Shown: piece after piece, positions 31,426 to 33,093 of the stretch
Layout: every line of letters begins with the position of its first letter
Numbering within the stretch: position 1 is the stretch's first letter
Origin: Paenibacillaceae bacterium
Lineage (GTDB): Bacteria; Bacillota; Bacilli; Paenibacillales; Paenibacillaceae
Length of the DNA: 33,093 bases
Assembly (NCBI GenBank): GCA_900766135.1
Contig: CAAFUF010000047.1
Span: 1 to 33,093 of the forward strand
Direction: 5' to 3'
Notes under the pieces: generated by a model
The model's database searches: none
What the model was told of the DNA's origin: nothing
The model's input: the letters and a program-made list of their open reading frames with translations, nothing else
Program-made: the position numbers and the translations under genes

Positions 31426-32064
31426 ATGAGTACGAACCATCACTCGTTTCAACTGATCGCCACGCCAAGAACGGAATTCCACCGTTCCTCGCTGCGCCAG
31501 CTGAGACAACATGGACGCGTTCCTGCGGTCGTGTATGGAGCGGAGTCCGAGAACCTCGCGGTTCATGTGGATGTGAAGGAGCTTGTGAAGGTCGTGCGTA
31601 CGGGAAGATCGGAATTTTTCGACCTGAAGGTGGAAGGAGGCCCAACCGTTCCGGCGCTGATTAAAGATGTCCAGCAGCAGCAAGGGAAGATCCTGCACGT
31701 TGATTTTCAACAGGTATCCAAAAATAAACCGATTCGCGTGAAAATCCCGCTGCATTATGCCGGTACGGCGGAAGGTACCAAGGTGGGCGGCGTACTGCAG
31801 ATTCAGGCAACAGAGTTGGAAGTGGAGGGCTTGCCGGATATTTTGCCGGCATCCCTGGATATAGACATCACCTCGCTTGACGCGGGGGACAAACTGTTGG
31901 CCGGAGACGTGAAGCTGCCGACAGGGGTAACGATGCACTCCCAGCCGGAGGAATTGCTGGCGTCGATCGTGCTGCCGCGGGTTGCGGATGCGGACCTGGC
32001 TCAGGATGCCGCGGCGGACGGAGAACCGGCCGGCACGGTCGGCTCGAGCGAAGCCGCGGAGTAA
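31426..32064 (+). CDS. rplY: 50S ribosomal protein L25 / general stress protein Ctc
   Basis: This protein binds 5S rRNA in the large ribosomal subunit. With the ATG at 31426 it has 212 residues, close to B. subtilis Ctc (204). AAGGAGG lies 10 bases upstream. An N-terminal L25 domain (about 1-95; RQLRQHGRVPAVVYG, LHVDFQQV) is followed by a TL5-type beta domain (about 100-190; IRVKIPLHYAGTAEGTKVGG, LPASLDIDI) and an acidic tail. The frame remains open upstream to 31312, but that part has no ribosome site. The gene is monocistronic with a terminator after it. Confidence 0.95.
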   Translation: MSTNHHSFQLIATPRTEFHRSSLRQLRQHGRVPAVVYGAESENLAVHVDVKELVKVVRTGRSEFFDLKVEGGPTVPALIKDVQQQQGKILHVDFQQVSKNKPIRVKIPLHYAGTAEGTKVGGVLQIQATELEVEGLPDILPASLDIDITSLDAGDKLLAGDVKLPTGVTMHSQPEELLASIVLPRVADADLAQDAAADGEPAGTVGSSEAAE

Positions 32065-32097
32065 ATCCCGTCAATCGCCGATCGAGACCTTTGAAGA

Positions 32098-32139
32098 AGG
32101 GCTGTTCCCAGCGCCTTGAGCGAATGGGGCAGCCTTTTT
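32098..32139 (+). terminator. Terminator after L25
   Basis: GGCTG (32100-32104) pairs with CAGCC (32130-32134), extended by CCC with GGG inside after a small bulge, followed by five T. Confidence 0.8.
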
Positions 32140-32175
32140 CGTTTGGGAAGGTGCTACCGAGGCCTTTGGTCCGGC

Positions 32176-32204
32176 TTGACGAATCCTGCTTTTGTAACTA
32201 GAAT
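32176..32204 (+). promoter_or_regulatory. Sigma-A promoter for the BdbD-like gene
   Basis: TTGACG (32176-32181), a 17-base spacer and TAGAAT (32199-32204), 5/6 at each box. The bases just before and in the -35 nearly repeat those at 21958-21979. Confidence 0.75.
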
Positions 32205-32261
32205 GGTTGCAGGATAAACCGCATCTGGAAATCCAACATCTATAAGGAAAGAAGGGGTCGC

Positions 32262-32975
32262 ATGCCGCCGAAAACTGCAAGCAACGCTTTGGCCAAGCGC
32301 AAAGCCGAACAACAAAAACAGCAGCAGCAAATGAAAAGAAGACGCCTGATCTGGTTTACGACGGTGGGGCTGCTTCTGGTCCTGATCATCGTGGTGCTGA
32401 CCATTCAGCCGAAGCCGAAGGCAGCCGAATTTGATTACGCCGCCCTGCCCGTGCTGGGACAAGCCGACGCGCCGGTGAAGGTGCTGGAGTTCGGGGACTA
32501 TCAATGTCCGTCGTGTAAGCATGTCAATGAACTGATTAAGCCGGATTTGGTGAAGGATTATATAGATCAAGGCAAAGTCGCCTTTTATTTCATGAATTTG
32601 CCGTTTATCGGCTCCGATTCGTTTACGGCTGCCTTGGCCGCTCAATCGGTGTATCATCAAAGCAACGAAGCGTTCTGGACTTATTTCGATGCGATTTTCG
32701 AGCGTCAGGGAGCGGAGAACAGCGGATGGGCTTCGCCCGAATTCCTGGTAGATCTGGCCAAGGAATTGAATCTGCCGATCGACTACGATCTGCTGCAGAA
32801 GGATATCGCGGAGGCGACGTACCAAGACGAGGTCGAAGCGCATTTGTCCAAAGGGGACAAGCTGGGCGTGAACAGCACGCCGACGTTATTCATCAACGGA
32901 GTGGAATACGCCGGCAACCTGGGCGATTACGAGGTGCTGAAGAAGACGCTCGACAACGAATTGTCCGGAGAATAA
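32262..32975 (+). CDS. bdbD: Membrane-anchored DsbA/BdbD-like thiol-disulfide oxidoreductase
   Basis: This is a thioredoxin-fold protein outside the membrane that makes or shuffles disulfide bonds in exported proteins. The 237 residues have a basic, Gln-rich N-terminus (1-28), one membrane anchor (about 29-50), and a DsbA-type domain with the active site C82-P-S-C85 in EFGDYQCPSCKH and the cis-proline region NSTPTLFINGVEY. CPSC and the FGDYxCPSC context match B. subtilis BdbD. Its usual partner BdbC is not next to it in this window, so the exact role is less sure. AGAAGGGG lies 5 bases before the ATG. The gene is complete. Confidence 0.88.
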   Translation: MPPKTASNALAKRKAEQQKQQQQMKRRRLIWFTTVGLLLVLIIVVLTIQPKPKAAEFDYAALPVLGQADAPVKVLEFGDYQCPSCKHVNELIKPDLVKDYIDQGKVAFYFMNLPFIGSDSFTAALAAQSVYHQSNEAFWTYFDAIFERQGAENSGWASPEFLVDLAKELNLPIDYDLLQKDIAEATYQDEVEAHLSKGDKLGVNSTPTLFINGVEYAGNLGDYEVLKKTLDNELSGE

Positions 32976-32996
32976 GGTTGAAAAAGGCGGGTTTGG

Positions 32997-33091
32997 AGCA
33001 CCAAGAAGGTTGGATGAAGCTAGGGAGTGAGTAGCGGAGCGTAGCTGGAGGCTACGTGAGCAACGGAAGGACCGGGTGAATTCAAGATTCG
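32997..33091. repeat. Right copy of ~95-bp inverted terminal repeat
   Basis: The reverse complement of this stretch matches 16-109. The hairpin arms are CGTAGC (33040-33045) and GCTACG (33051-33056) around TGGAG. It begins 21 bases after the stop of the BdbD-like gene and runs to the window edge, so it may continue beyond. No reading frame of interest is seen in 32976-33093. Confidence 0.8.
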
Positions 33092-33093
33092 CC

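Noticed and set aside
1..33093. Composite transposon bounded by the inverted end repeats
   Set aside because: The 33 kb between them is housekeeping DNA, no transposase or recombinase is present, and there is no sign of target-site duplication within the window.

Overview
The window looks like chromosomal DNA of a spore-forming, motile Firmicute of the Paenibacillaceae, most likely Paenibacillus or a close relative. This is inferred from moderately high GC, AGGAGG-type ribosome sites, a PbpI-like sporulation PBP with a sigma-F-type promoter, a type-2 GalT, a GlcT/RAT-controlled ptsG and a B. subtilis-like flotillin operon. No gene is cut by either edge. I see no rRNA, tRNA, phage, IS element or CRISPR array. 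The content is mostly housekeeping and carbon metabolism. The less familiar material lies in the intergenic DNA.

Layout. 1-192: a structured repeat and terminator. 193-1527: a U32-family tRNA-hydroxylation protein. 1770-3950: a methyl-accepting chemotaxis protein behind a sigma-D-type promoter and a folded leader. 3951-4507: a gene-free stretch with nested inverted repeats. 4508-6292: a PbpI-like PBP. 6420-7838: a polysaccharide deacetylase with a YkoP-like tail. 7918-11269 (minus strand): ilvD, a GsiB-like KGG-repeat stress protein and a membrane acyltransferase. 11505-13045: a HAD phosphatase and a sirtuin in one operon. 13046-13375: a cluster of small hairpin repeats. 13522-18331: an AraC regulator divergent from the Leloir operon galK-galE-galT. 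18510-19673: an iron-type alcohol dehydrogenase. 19816-21957: yuaF-floT behind a sigma-W-type promoter. 22154-27406: glcT, ptsG, ptsH and ptsI, the glucose phosphotransferase system with its antiterminator. 27578-31190: ppx and ppk, convergent and overlapping. 31426-32064: ribosomal protein L25/Ctc. 32262-32975: a membrane-anchored BdbD-like thiol oxidoreductase. 32976-33093: the inverted partner of the left-end repeat.

How the parts work together. Glucose enters through PtsG, with phosphate passing from EI (PtsI) to HPr (PtsH) to IIA and IIB. GlcT should bind the RAT RNA in the ptsG leader and block a terminator whose 5' arm overlaps the RAT. Galactose is handled by the galKET enzymes, probably under the divergent AraC protein. 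Ppk and Ppx make and break polyphosphate. Several promoters fit alternative sigma factors: sigma-D (chemoreceptor), sigma-F (PBP), sigma-W (flotillin) and sigma-B-like sites upstream of the GsiB-like, L25/Ctc and ppx genes.

Most notable for a second look: (1) about 95-bp inverted repeats at the two window ends, sharing a hairpin with a compensatory base-pair change; (2) the CTGCA hairpin cluster at 13123-13300; (3) an abutting Crp/Fnr-like and cre-like site pair at 11374-11404; (4) the complete RAT/terminator switch of ptsG; (5) the antisense overlap of ppx and ppk, with PhoP-like repeats before ppk. I did not find a clearly new multi-gene system.
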